Source: Kingdonia uniflora
Taxonomy: Eukaryota > Streptophyta > Magnoliopsida > Ranunculales > Circaeasteraceae
DNA: 64,000 nucleotides
Assembly: GCA_014058105.1 (NCBI GenBank)
Contig: JACGCM010002890.1
Span: forward strand, 1,550,001-1,614,000
Direction: 5' to 3'
Within the stretch, counting starts at the first letter, position 1, and every line of letters begins with the position of its first letter. Made by a program: the position numbers and the translations under genes. Below, one piece after another: positions 44,610-56,059 of this stretch. The notes below the pieces were generated by a model. It worked only from the letters and a program-made list of their open reading frames with translations. It ran no database searches and had not been told where the DNA came from.

Positions 44610-45353
44610 TCCCTCTCAACCCCTAAACAAGGCTTCTCAAAGATCCCTCAAAGACGAATCTTCGACACTGGATAGAACTTCGAGAATGGATCAGTACATT
44701 GCAGCAGACATCCTTCGACCATATCTACATGCCATCACAGTATGATAAGACAGACAGCCAGCTCACCGGACAGAACTTCGAGAATGAACTAACGTCCCAG
44801 CAGCAGATATCCTTCGACCTCACTATTACGCGGTCGAAGCAAGAGAAGACAGACAACTACCTCATTAGATAAGTCAGCGCATTAATTGGCCTGTGCATCT
44901 ACAGTGACAAGCCCAACCACCACGCCGTTCAGAGCCATCACAAATAAATACAGCAGTAATAGTATCGGCAAGACCGGCGTCCGTTACTCGCCGGGATTTT
45001 CTAACATAATCATGTAAATTGGACCCATACCTGGTGACTCAGCTCCTTATGCTTCTATAAATAGAGGAGAGGGGAAACCAGACAGGGGTTGGAGAGATCT
45101 CTTCCGGCCTTTGCATCTTAACCTTCGACCACCCATAAAACCTATACTCAAACCCTCTAATATATTCTTCAGTAATATAATTTGTCTTAAAAATACTCAT
45201 CAGAGGTCATAGAGAGTCACATTCGGGCCTCTACGCAAGTATTTTCCTTTAGTTTTATCTTACCATTGGTCAAATTGCTTGTTCCCTTTGATTGAGGATT
45301 GAGTTTACTTTGTAAGAACCGACTCCCCGTCCGAACGGAGTTAGTTCCCTACA
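44610..45353 (+). repeat. E3 3' LTR
   Basis: Aligns with the 5' LTR from 32,295 onward and ends CCCTACA. TATA CTATAAATAG is at 45,055-45,064. The expected first ~75 bases and a polypurine tract are not recognisable upstream. Confidence 0.85.
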
Positions 45354-45358
45354 ATACA
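45354..45358. repeat. Target-site duplication ATACA, right copy (E3)
   Basis: Equals 32,215-32,219. The E4 leader resumes here. Confidence 0.85.
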
Positions 45359-45383
45359 GTTACTCAATAATAAATTTCTAATC

Positions 45384-46800
45384 ATGGTGACTTCAAAGCG
45401 ACCAGCCATAGGAGTTTAGCATAAAATTTTAGTCGAACAAGTTCAGCTCGAAGAATTAAGGGTGAACGTCCATGTCAAAATAGAGAAACAGAATTTGCTC
45501 GAACGTTAGTTGTTGCTCAACCACGAGTTTCTTAAAGCAGAACAAGAAGGTAAACGTCTAACTCGACAAATAGAATTCAAACGACATGAATATCAAATGA
45601 CGGCGATGCAGACTGCCTTATAAGCCTTGCATGACAATTAATAGATTTTCCTTCCCAGGGAACATGATTAGATACTGACGAACTCTAGAGTTTTAGCACG
45701 AGATAGGTTTGAACCTCGGGGAACAACTAGCAAAGGAGCTTCCAGACATCTACTTAACGATCCAAACATACCAGAAGCTTCAATTTAGCTAGGACGAGAA
45801 GATCAGTAAGAAATTAGCAGAGGACTCGGGCCTTCCAAGCGTCAAGAAAAGGAGTCATGACCTCAATCAAGGATACTGGATCATAAATGTTTGAGCGAGG
45901 ATAGTGGTACTCATAGCTCTCGGCCTGCACGCTAAGTTATTCAAGTACCATGCCAGTACATCACACAAGAACACATGGATCAGCGAATCAAGGAATTAAT
46001 CGAAGCTCAAGCTCTTAGCAATAAAAATGATTTGACCAAACTGCATGGAAGTCCACTGGCCAAAGAGTTCTTTAATATGGAAGTACCGACAGGTTTCCAT
46101 ACTTTGAAGATACGTAAGTACAAAGGCGCCAATTTAAAAGAACACATTCAGCAATTCCAAGACTCACTGGGATTGTATTCCAATTTAAACCACATTCTGT
46201 GTTGACTGTTCGCTTCAAGACTACAGGGAGAAACGCTCCAGTGGTTCCATTCTCTACCTGAAGATTCAATTCTCATATTAGACCAACTACAAAAGATCTT
46301 CATTAAGACGTATGCTCACATTAAAGACAGGGAAGATAACTTATATATTTGTATAAGTTTTAAACTGTCTCAGGGAGAGAAGCTCGAGGCCTTTGCAAAG
46401 AATTTTTTGGAACTTGCCCAAAAAGTTGATTATCTCGATCAGAAGACATCCATTTCAGCGTTTACTAATGTACTACAGATCGATAATAAAGTAAAGGAAC
46501 ATCTATTCTTGATCAAACCCTCAACTTTTGAGGACATGATTACGAAAGTTAATGGGTTTGTCAACCTTGAAAGGATGATGACCGAAAGGCATAAATCTAC
46601 TAAAAACATCCTAACCATGAAAGGTCATAGATAGAAACAGTGAACAAAAGGATGACCTGGGTAAAAAAAATGAGTTAAAGCAAAAACCAGCAACTCTCGA
46701 AAAGGTAATTTATTACCCAAATCAGTCCTTCAAAAGATGCATGTCAGAATCTCAGTAATCTATCATATATTGGTTAAAGATAAATTCTACCGTTTATCTC
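45384..46800 (+). pseudogene. E4 gag
   Basis: ATG 45,384 starts MVTSKRPAIGV, then a stop and a coiled coil. The capsid-like core runs from 45,975 to 46,640 in one frame with a single TGA (46,203-46,205): GFHTLKIRKYKG, YSNLNHILC, LQWFHSLPEDS, QGEKLEAFAKNF and EDMITKVNGFVNLERMM. It is nearly colinear with E1. Gag would package the element RNA. The core is well preserved while the N-terminus has several stops. Confidence 0.86.
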
Positions 46801-47700
46801 AGCCTCTGGAACAAATCGAAGGCAGACCATATTGTTTGCACCACAAGGTAACCCTTCATGAAACTGGAACTCTTACACTTTATAGATATTGCTAGAGTGC
46901 ATTTTCAAAGACGGGAGAATGCACAAGTTCATTATCGACCTGGAGGGATATAAGAATGAAAGTTATAAGACGCAAGTCGAAGGAGTTCAGGTCGAAGATT
47001 GCGTCGAGGAATAATACTTGTACTATATCTACCACAATCACGTGATCAAGATCTTCCAGATCAACAATTCTACCAAATTCAAGTTGAAGAGATTAACAGA
47101 ATATTGCGACCTCATAATTCATGATAAAGAAGCAAAACTCCTTCCTGAATCGAGCAATCGATGAACTCAGATTTTATTGAAAGATTGCGACATTAGTCAT
47201 GTCAAGTTTCCACATCATGATGCTCTGGTTATTATGCTCAAAATGAAGAAATTTGTCATGCATACAATGATGATCGATACCTGCAGCTGTATTGAGATCC
47301 TTTTTCAATGTTCAGTCGACAAAATGGGACTATCAAACCAACTTGTACTAAACAACATCGATATATCAGTGGTTTTAATTGCTCTAAAGAAGAACGAGTA
47401 AGAGATATCATCTAACCAATTACCGCTGGACCCACCACTATTGACATTGTTTTCTACATCATCAATGTCAAATCTCACTACCGGGGAATCATGGGCTACT
47501 TCTGGTTACACAATATAGAAGCAATTTCATCCACATACCATCAAATACTACATTTTAAGTACAATAATGACATCTATGAGATCAAAGGAAGTTAAAAAAT
47601 CTCACGATCTTTTGAAAAATACCATATCTACCATACTGTATACATCCGATAGATTTACTGCATAGCAATTACAGAAAGCTGATCACACCATGATCAACCT
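46801..47700 (+). pseudogene. E4 Gag finger and aspartic protease
   Basis: PYCLHHKV is the remnant of the C..H finger. The protease region has FPHHDALVIMLKMKKFVMHTMMIDTCSC, given here as DTCS at about 47,276. The family DTGS has a Gly-to-Cys change, so the active site is damaged. Downstream it keeps PITAGPTT- and MGYFWLHN-like motifs seen in E3. Frameshifted and with stops. Confidence 0.75.
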
Positions 47701-47929
47701 TCCATAGTAGAACCTATTAAATACATTGAGATCGATGGACCTAGTAGGGGTACCTATATTTGTATCAAGCCAGTTCAACAGAAGAATGAAGCTTTCATAC
47801 ATTTTTTATAGATGAACCGAGATGTCTTCACTTTGACTTTCAAAGAAATGTTTGGAGTTGACTCAACCAAAGGCATATCACATTAAACATTATAGATAAA
47901 ACTACAACAGTCAAACAGAAATAGAGAAG

Positions 47930-48650
47930 GCTCTCACCTTGTCTCAGAGATGAAGTCAACATCGAAATCGATAAATTAATTAAGGTCAGGTTCATCCGAG
48001 AAGCCAAATATCCAGAATGGATCTCGAACATTGTAGCAGTTCCAAAGAAGAATGGAAAAGTCTGAGTCTATGTAAATTTTACAAATCTAAACAAACGCAC
48101 ACCAAAAGATAGTTTTCCGTTTCCCATCATTCATGAAATCCCTGATTCTTCAGCAGGTTACGAGTCGTTATCTATGATGGATGCTGCTTTAGGGTATAAC
48201 TAGATACCCCTCCTAGACGCTGATCAAGAAAAGATGGCCTTCATCACAGAAAGTTATACCTTTCAGACTGAAGAATACTGGAGTAACCTACCAAAGGTTA
48301 GTGATGAGCATGTTCAAAGAATACTTGGGGAAGATCGTTGAAGTATTTATTGACGATTTACTCTTTAAAAGCTTATCGAAGAAAGATCATATCACACATC
48401 TCGATACAGTCTTCAACATATTATGGTCATACCGCATGCAACTCAATCCAGATAAATATCAATTTGGAGTGCACTCTTACTAGTTCCTTGGATATCTCAT
48501 CAGCAAGAAAGGAATTGAATCTAGTCCAGATCAAATTCGAGCTCTAATCTCCATGCCCACACCTCAAATAAAGATAGATGTACAGAAGCTCATTGATAAG
48601 ATTGCAGTTATCAATATATTTATCTCAAAGTCTTCTAATTGATGTCGATG
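47930..48650 (+). pseudogene. E4 reverse transcriptase
   Basis: Frames together show VRFIREAKYPEW, NFTNLNKRTPKDSFPFP, MMDAALGYN, YQRLVMSMFKEYLG, VFIDDLLF (the YxDD box, Tyr to Phe) and LNPDKYQFG. A frameshift lies near 48,270 and stops near 48,065, 48,201 and 48,481. Same protein as in E5 and E1. Confidence 0.86.
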
Positions 48651-48659
48651 GTTATTTAT

Positions 48660-49700
48660 GCTTCTTTGTGGATTCACCAGAAGGGGCATAGGATCACAAA
48701 CTAAAGAGATTGATTGGACAACCGAATGTGAAGCATCATTTTAAAAACTAAAAATCTATCAAGGGAAATTACCCATAAAGAGCACCCCAATAGATAATGA
48801 GGAACTGATCATCTACCTAGCAGTTATAGATAACTCTCTCAGCTCAGTTCTCATTCGGCTTGAAGGAAGGATTGAAAAGCCAGTGTTTTTTTAAGCAAAA
48901 TCCTCATATCGGTAGAAACACGATATTCCAAGATCGAGCAAATACTCCTCACACTCAGTCTACACTTCAGAAAAGCGCAAACATTAGTTTCAACCACATT
49001 CTGTTAAAGTCATGACAAATTATGCCCTTCGAGAAGGAGAAATCACGTAGAGTGTAACAATGGTCTATCACTTTGGGAGAACATGACATTAAGTTTGAAT
49101 AGAGAACCTCGAAAAAAAGGACAGGCAGTAGCTAATTTTTTAACAAACTTTTCAATCAATGATACTGACTGGGAGGAGCACGATCTAGATCAAGAAAAAA
49201 GAGATTGAAGATGATCCACCTTCAAAACCTTTTAAGGAACGAGTTGAATGGCTTACACCGAAGGGATGGAGAATTCTTATAGGCGGATCAGCAGACCCGC
49301 AAGGTTAGGGATTCGAATCATACTGATTACAACCTCCAACGGCAGAATTAAAATTAATATGCCTCAATTTTGAAACCTCCAGCAATGTTACAAAGTATGA
49401 AGCATTAATTCATGGTCTGGATATGTCATTAGAGATTGGAGTTCCTAAACTATTAGTCTACACCGAATCCTTGTTAATCATTCACCACTACTCCGAGCGA
49501 TATAAGAAGAATGGAAAAATGGTTGTTAATGCCACCCAAATTGCCGATAGAATGAGCAGATTCACTAAAGCTACTTTTAATCTTTTACCTCGTAGAAAAA
49601 ATCGACACGCCGATTCCTTGGCTTACATAGCCGGGGTCTTAGGTACTGAGGCAAGGTACCACCAAATTGAAGCAATTTCAACCCCAAGTATTGATCTCTA
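48660..49700 (+). pseudogene. E4 RNase H and archaeal-type RNase H
   Basis: RNase H1 remnants include DWTTECEASF and ELIIYLAVIDNS near 48,720-48,840. The second RNase H has GGSADPQG (49,280), FETSSNVTKYEALIHGLDM and a final RHADSLAYIAGVLG (49,423-49,701 open frame). The catalytic Asp of the first motif reads Gly. The order is as in E3. Confidence 0.78.
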
Positions 49701-49799
49701 AACTGTATTTGTGATCAATACTGGGGGAAATGAAGATGAGGAAGACAATTGGAGAAGACCTTTCATCACATATGTTAGCCCAGAGAAGAAGTGTGATGG

Positions 49800-50760
49800 G
49801 CCCCTTCTAGAAAATCCATTAGAGCACAGACAATTGATTGAAAAGTGTCATTGGATCATACCTCAAGTGCATTTCAAAGATAAAAGCTGATGGAATGCTA
49901 AAGGATCTACATGAAGGGACTTGTGGCTCCCATGTCATAGGTCGATCACTCGCAAACAAAGCAATTATGCAAGGAGTATTTTGGCCCAGAATGCGAAAGT
50001 AGGCCGAGGAGTATTCACAAAAATATGACGCGTGCCAGTAACATGGTAATTAAATACTAGTTCCTGCTCTCGAGCTCCATGCAAGTAAGGTATTCTGGCC
50101 TTCTAAGCGATGGGAACTTAATCTCGTGGGGAAATTCCCCAATACGCTGGATAATAGAAGGTTCTTACTCGTAGACACAAAATATTTTATAAGGTGGGCT
50201 GAAGTAGTCCCCTTCTGCTAAACTCAAGAAGAAGAAGTTATCTTATTCATTTGAGAACATATCATCACACGATTTGGTTGCCCCCATCTTATTTGGATTG
50301 ATAATGGCCCACAATCCATTATTCATTTACCCTCCAATCCATACTACCCCCATGGAAATAGGCAGACCAAAATTACGGATAAAACTATCGTGGATGGAGT
50401 CAAGAAGTGACTCAAATCAGAGAAGAAGGGTAATTAGATAAGGGAGCTACTACATGTCTTGTGGGCTTACATACAATACCAATACAATCAACAAGATGTT
50501 CCCCATTCCTACTTTCTTATGGAACAGAAGTTGTAGTCCTAACAGAATATCATCATCCCGTTAAAGATCATGAGCTCACTGATGAAGAAAATGACTTCGA
50601 ATTAGCCTATAATACAAATTGGATGGACAAAACAAGAGCTTGAGTTGTTACCAACTTAGGTCGATGTCATCATATGCTAGCTAGATCATACAACATATGA
50701 GTCATGAGTTTGAAATCAATGGCCTAATCCTCCGAGAAATCCCAAAGAGCAAAAATGAGT
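49800..50760 (+). pseudogene. E4 integrase with a core deletion
   Basis: The zinc-binding end (GTCGSHVIGRS, then YDACQ) and first core motif ELNLVGKF are present. After IDNGPQ about 40 bases that E5 retains (FVGEKAAAFLNKRN) are missing near 50,313, so the core is shortened between the second and third acidic positions. The C-terminal part is at 50,461-50,760 (LLSYGTEVVVL, EYHHPVKDHELTDEEN). Stops are frequent. Confidence 0.82.
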
Positions 50761-51082
50761 TAAATGCTAGAAGCTCGCAGAGAGCTAGAAAGGTCGGTAT
50801 TTGGCTTTGGGACGAACGGGTCTTAGATCCTACTACCTCATGATAAAGGACTGCATCAGAATACCAAGACTATGGGACACTAGAAGATTGAAGCAATATT
50901 ATTGTTAAATCACTATGTTTTCAAACACATGATACATCTACTATTTTTCCTTATATTCCAAAAGTAAGATTACAATCTTTAGCAGTATTTACATTCTTTT
51001 CTCATCAATGAAAACTTTTAAGTTTTTTCTCCCACATTACTCTCTACAATAATACTTATCTTTCTCAACTAAATCTCTGATA

Positions 51083-51300
51083 ATAATACTAGCTAGCTTT
51101 CTATCAATACACATCTACTATCTCTAACGAATAAAGAAAAGGTAATACTAGCTTTCAATTAATACATATCTACTATCTCTAATGGTTAAAGCAAAGGTAG
51201 TACTAGCTTTTAATCACTGCACATCTGCTATCTTAAATGAAAAAGCAAAGGTAAAACTAGCTTTCATCTATCTAATGTCTATAATACATAAGGAAAATAG
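51083..51300. repeat. ~55-bp tandem repeat, four copies (E4)
   Basis: AATACTAGCTTT or its variants recur at about 51,087, 51,143, 51,199 and 51,253, each followed by CATCTACTATCTCTAA and AAAGCAAAGGT. E5 has two copies at the same place (62,125-62,235). Confidence 0.85.
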
Positions 51301-52358
51301 TTTACAGCTTTCGAGCTCTAGAAGACATAAACTCTTGTGTTCTCGTAGCAACCACCTCTCTACCCCTCTCTACTCGCTCCTCCGTGATGGAACCAATACT
51401 AGTTTCCATAAGGTTCAAACAGTTACTTTTATCTACATCATCCTTACAGATACAACTCTTCAATACCAAACAATCATGAAACATGTCCCTTTCCATCTCA
51501 AGCCTCTTCACCTCCTCCACAAAATAAGTAATTACTGCCATTATCACCCTCGAGTGCACCACATCTAAAGAAAGTCTACTTTCATCTGGTACAGCCAATT
51601 AATCAAAATTTTCACATATAATCTGATAATTTTTATTTAACTTTGCGTAGTGAACCTTGGCTCTTTCCAAGCATCCCTCCAAATCTGCAACAAGATCGTT
51701 GAACTTTTGTACTTCCCTTCACAATGTTAGCAACTCTGTCTCCTTTTTATGTAAAGCCTCATTTACATTATATTCACTGAAGGAAGCACTCTTTAATGTG
51801 TTATCCTATTTCCTTAAAACTTCCTCTAAATCACTTTCCTTAATTTGAGTAATATTTAAGTTATCTCCACTCTCTCTAGCCCGCTCATTTACTTTCCTTA
51901 TAGCAGCTCGAACACAAATTAGATTCACTTCCGATACTTTGATTTGAACCTGAGAATGAGCCAATTAATCTTGTGCGGTAACTACTTCACCTTCATTCTT
52001 CTTCAATTGCTACCTCACCTTCCTTCTTCTTCAGATTTTTGTTGGCAACCTTGCAGCTGGTGGTTCCTGAGCTATCTCCACCAGCTCGCGGCTTTCTGAC
52101 CAGTAGTTGATCTATTCCAAACGAATGAAAATCCAACTCACTGGCCCCTATTTTTTCTACCACAGTTAGAGACACAATCGAAGGCAAAATCCCACCTACT
52201 ATTTTTCTCTTCGCTTGACTTTTGCACTTTAACAGATTTATTGTTCACCCTCTTGTGCCTACTTATCTCTAATTCGCACAATACAGCTTCTAGCTCAACT
52301 CCCTCTCTGGCTATGATATTGATCAAAGATTCTCCTCTCTTTACTTTTGATCAAGGAT

Positions 52359-52435
52359 CTACATACAACCCCGAAAAGGTCATTAAATAGCAAAGCACAA
52401 ACTGGCACAGTTCAAAAGTAGTACAGTTTACTTAC
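52359..52435 (-). other. Candidate intron, E4 aORF-2
   Basis: 77 bases from GTAAGT to TATGTAG, phase 1, after codons K-T-V-K-K. E1 has R-T-V-K-Q at the same place. The joined frame continues H-P-stop-S, against S-P-K-S in E1. Confidence 0.72.
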
Positions 52436-53328
52436 GTTTCTTAACAGTTTTATATTTGAGAGCTGAGGTGTCCTCACCATCTCACTAAGAGCACTCGCCT
52501 TTCATCCAAATTACATTATATTTCCATACTCTTCCAGCAGAATTAAGGTAAAAAAATTGGGGCTGGTTCGAGCTGGAAGAGATGTACGTACCCCTGAATG
52601 AAGTGACGTATTTCACAGAATAATACTTTAAAATATTAGAAGAAGTTATTATTCTCTTAATCCATGCATTGGCCCACTTCCTATTTAAATTCTCACTGAC
52701 AATGATCACCCTCTTCATGTTACCATTCAGTTGGGTCGGGTGCGCCTTGATCTTATTCATGATACCTTTCACAAGATTGTTTAGAGGTACCACCAACCCA
52801 TATTCAGACTGGGATAAATAACACAAAAAGCCCTCATCTAAGTCACCTCCCATATTCCCAACAAAATACTCAAGAATAACGGACTCCAAAATTTTCCTCT
52901 GAAAATTTTCATTCTTTAAGTCAGGCAGTATAAAAAAAATACTTTCATCCCCTTTTCCATTAGAACACCCCTAAAAACTTACCCTTCATACTCCATTACA
53001 TTCCCCCATATACTATATATGCTACTTTTACATTTACAGTACTCCTTAAGCTCATATGAGTTTATAGGATACCTATAGAGCTTATTAGGGAAATTTGGAA
53101 ACTTGAACTGCTTCTCCCTTTCCCTCTCCCCTGAGATATTGTCCTCCTTAACCTCTCGATCAACCTCATGTGAGCTATACTCAATAAGCTTTCGCCCACA
53201 GGTATGGTACCCTCACATCCTACATCTTCTTCCTCGCTCATGCGACCCAAGGTGGAAGGCTCCATCGCGATCTATATGCTCAATAGAGAAGGATGTCTAC
53301 TTCTACGTACTTTTGTACAAATCTACAC

Positions 53329-53657
53329 CTACATAAAGGTCTAGGTATTTCAATCAACGTCTATATTTTTCTTTGCTTGTTGTTTTTTCATTAAAATAAA
53401 TAATAATATCTATATGCCGTATATTAGTTTACATTTCTCTGTAATACTTAACAGTCAAAAAGAAAAATAGATTTCAAAAAGCCAATATTTCTTCAAAATC
53501 GTACAGAAACAAAAAATTTCCCATATAGTAACCTTTTCAAAATTCAAATACAAAAACAAATAGGGAATACTCCATCAACACAAAAATGAGAGATCATCAT
53601 ATTCATATATAGACATTCATATCCAATCCAAATTTGATTTTCATCAAAATCACTAAC
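53329..53657 (-). other. Candidate first intron, E4 aORF-2
   Basis: 329 bases from GTTAGT (after codons S-D-I-E) to TATGTAG, phase 1. Homologous to E1 3,916-4,117. Confidence 0.65.
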
Positions 53658-54194
53658 CTTCAATGTCAGAAAAGGAATAAGGCACCGTGAACGCTTCATT
53701 TTTCATAATAGAATTCCGTACTAATAATTTTTTGTCAACCACAACAGTGGCAATTTCCTTTTCCCTACGATAATGAAGAGTCATAATTTTTTCTTCCTCA
53801 CTGGGGTTTTATCCCCAAAATCTCTGTAATCAAACTTTCTCTGTCTAGATTTTCGATTCTTTGCTTTCTGTAAACGTTTGGAAGAAGAAAGAGTGGGAAT
53901 ATTTATAATCTTTCTTTCGAACCGCTAGTAGTTATTGGGACTCACTCAAGCTGCCATCGGTTTTGCAAATAATGCGTCTCTTCCACTATAGCTGTCAGAC
54001 AACTGATACCTTTTTGGTATACACGCCTTTTCATCATTACCCCAAACCCTATAATTAAATACTTCTCTCTCTCCCTCACTATCTCTAACCCATCCCACTC
54101 TCACACCTTCCCCCCGCCATAATGACAAAATAACCTAACACAAAATTGATCTAGACCTCTACAATAAAACGGGTACCCTTCACTTCATCTTCTA

Positions 54195-54205
54195 CTTATA
54201 TATAA
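54195..54205 (-). promoter_or_regulatory. Possible TATA box of E4 aORF-2
   Basis: TTATATATAAG on the minus strand, 67-77 bases before ATG 54,128. Confidence 0.45.
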
Positions 54206-54379
54206 CAACTTCCACATTATTCCCAACGCTCTAGCATTCGAAATTCAAAAATAAAGCAAAATTTTCCAAACAACTTTTACATCAAAAAGGAACCCAATCA
54301 AACCATAAATATTATTAACTTATATACAGTTTTACATTATTTCGACCTTACACATGATCAACCTCTCAAAGATAGTTAC

Positions 54380-54685
54380 ATCTAAAGCAACCTAAGTGCC
54401 CTACAGCACCGCATCTGATCAGTTCACCACCAATAATTCTCTCATCTTCTGCAACTATCTTATCCAGTATAATCTCTTTCTCAGTAGTTCTTTGAGATTC
54501 AGGCTCGACAATTCAACCTCATTCTCCCTCGCGCTTGCATTCAGCCCATTCACCTGCAATACAAAAATAGGCAACTCAACATCATAATCGAACTACCTAA
54601 ATAACCTTTTACGAACTTCAGATACCTTTATTGGAAAATGCCCCTCAACTGCATGTCGAACTCTATGAGAACGTGTCCTCACCAT
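54380..54685 (-). pseudogene. E4 aORF-1b
   Basis: ATG 54,685 starts MVRTRSHRVRHAVEG and continues FDYDVELPIFVLQV. After a frameshift TTEKEIILDKIVAEDERI follows, to about 54,380. All three blocks occur in the same order in E1 (2,889-3,227). A TATA-like CTATAAATAAG lies at 54,715-54,725. Unknown function. Its MVRTR start resembles the MVRS start of the neighbouring aORF-1a. Confidence 0.55.
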
Positions 54686-54729
54686 GTTTACTAATTTTAC
54701 ATCTTCACCTACCCCTTATTTATAGGAAC

Positions 54730-55236
54730 AAAGTACAATATCATCAAATCCCATCATCTACGCCTTAATTACTATCTGATAAACATTACAACTATCATAG
54801 TTTTCCACTCTAACAATGATATACTTATCTCTCCACCTCAGATCAAAAAATACAAACTACTTGGTAATTTTTTATCAATTTCTTTTTTAAACAACTCTTA
54901 TTTCAACACGTCGTGCAATGCACACTTATTTTTATAATACATATTTACTCAGTTTGTACTCAACTATGCAACATTCAGTAGACACAATCCAAATGACCTG
55001 CCACTTACAGCTCGGCAAATATTTCATTTTTCAATCTTCCATACTATATTCCGCAGTTCGATATAGCCATGTTTATATACTAATCAAAAGTTATAGAAAT
55101 TTGATGTCACAACAACCTTTTTCATTAGCTCTAAGCTACAGATTATGGATTACTTTACAGGAAATTGTAAGTCACAAATACTTCCTCAGATTGATCTACT
55201 AATTATAATCAATATTAGGTATCAGCAAGATATTCA
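54730..55236. other. Spacer between aORF-1a and aORF-1b of E4
   Basis: AT-rich, with no frame I can support on either strand. It corresponds in position to 2,201-2,838 of E1. Confidence 0.45.
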
Positions 55237-55722
55237 AGTATGAGTACCAGTAGCTTCATCAACCTCTGAGGCCACCACTTCTTCAAGAAAATGAAGATGG
55301 TTGAGACAGAAGTCTTCTACCTCTGAAACCACCACTTCTACAAGAAAACGAAGATGGTTATAACATACGCATGTTTTTACCACCGCCTCCTCCTGCAGGA
55401 CACAATCACTCGCAGGATAATGACAAGAATTCCTGGTGCGGAGGCCAACAGCCCCATCCTTATCAGTAATGACATCCCCTACAAGCATACGAAGACCCAC
55501 CCTCTACTACTCCCCATTTACCGCCAGATAATTAAACTGTACCATCTGGTTATTGTCAATATATGCCTCTACCACCTCCTTGTATGTCATACCGTGATAG
55601 GTAGGCTGAACTGGAATGGGAGTAGGTAGATCTAAGGACTACATCCCAAAGTAACAAAACTGGAGTTCCGACACTTTAGCAAGAACCCTAGATTCAAAAA
55701 CCTGACGTCAGGATCTCACCAT
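55237..55722 (-). pseudogene. E4 aORF-1a
   Basis: ATG 55,722 starts MVRS, then a stop and RQVFESRVLAKVSELQFCYFG, whose end CYFG matches KYFG of E1. Next are TPIPVQPTYHGM (E1: IPIPVRLIYQGM) and DVITDKDGAVGL (E1: TLAEDKDGAIYVG). The C-terminal part contains a 21-residue tandem duplication (NHLRFLVEVVVSEVEDFCL then NHLHFLEEVVASEVD) at about 55,253-55,365 that E1 lacks. Three in-frame stops. Function unknown. Confidence 0.6.
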
Positions 55723-55790
55723 TATCACTGCAGAAGATTTAATACGACAAAAACTTAAAGAAGAATAGCAGCCAGTATAATAGCAATTGT

Positions 55791-55800
55791 ATTTATATAG
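55791..55800 (-). promoter_or_regulatory. TATA box of E4 antisense unit
   Basis: CTATATAAAT on the minus strand, 69-78 bases before ATG 55,722. The E1 box lies 67-77 bases before its ATG. Confidence 0.6.
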
Positions 55801-56043
55801 AGACATACATTTAATGCAGGGAAGATTTCTAAAGAAGTCATCATTCAAAGAATAACACTGGGAAACCCAGCCACTAATTAAATACAGTCAAAATCCTAAC
55901 AACATTCAAATTCCCAACAGTCTATTACACTTCCAAGAAAAAATTCTACATACCAAATCCATCATTGTCATGCTAGACAACCTTTTTGTATCCCCAAACT
56001 AAGCTTAATTGAACCTTCATAACTCAAGCCAAACATGCCTTTA

Positions 56044-56058
56044 GCCGAGAAGGGGAGA
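56044..56058 (+). other. E4 polypurine tract
   Basis: GCCGAGAAGGGGAGA lies directly before the LTR start TGAAGGGACTTATCCC. Confidence 0.75.
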
Positions 56059-56059
56059 T

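Larger units (their letters stand above)
32220..45353 (+). mobile_element. E3, Tat-lineage gypsy element nested in E4
   Basis: E3 is bounded by TGTTGTAGCC at 32,220 and CCCTACA at 45,353, with ATACA directly outside both ends (32,215-32,219 and 45,354-45,358). Order: LTR, primer-binding site, gag, protease, RT, RNase H, aRNH, integrase, 194-bp tandem repeats, antisense genes, LTR. It is the best-preserved element. The protease-RT frame is open from 34,678 to 36,468 apart from two stops. By eye the LTRs are above 90% identical, mostly differing by C/T or G/A transitions, as expected from methylated-cytosine decay. Confidence 0.92.
51302..54128 (-). pseudogene. E4 aORF-2, spliced antisense coiled-coil gene
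   Basis: The start at 54,128 (MSLWRGEGV, then WGNDEKA, PKRYQLSD) matches E1 exon 1 at 3,489. Later exon sequence ends in AFTVPYSFSDIE before intron 53,329-53,657. The core domain (52,889-52,440) has EYFVGNMGG, SQSEYGLVVPLNNLVK, QLNGN, NRKWANAW and QFFYLNSAGRVW. After intron 52,359-52,435 come a basic stretch (ISRHKRVNNKSVKVQKS) and a coiled coil shorter than in E1 and E5. The conserved tail is YFVEEVKRLEMERD, CICKDDVDKSNC, then ITEERVERGREVV, with the stop at 51,302. Stops and frameshifts are present. Confidence 0.65.
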
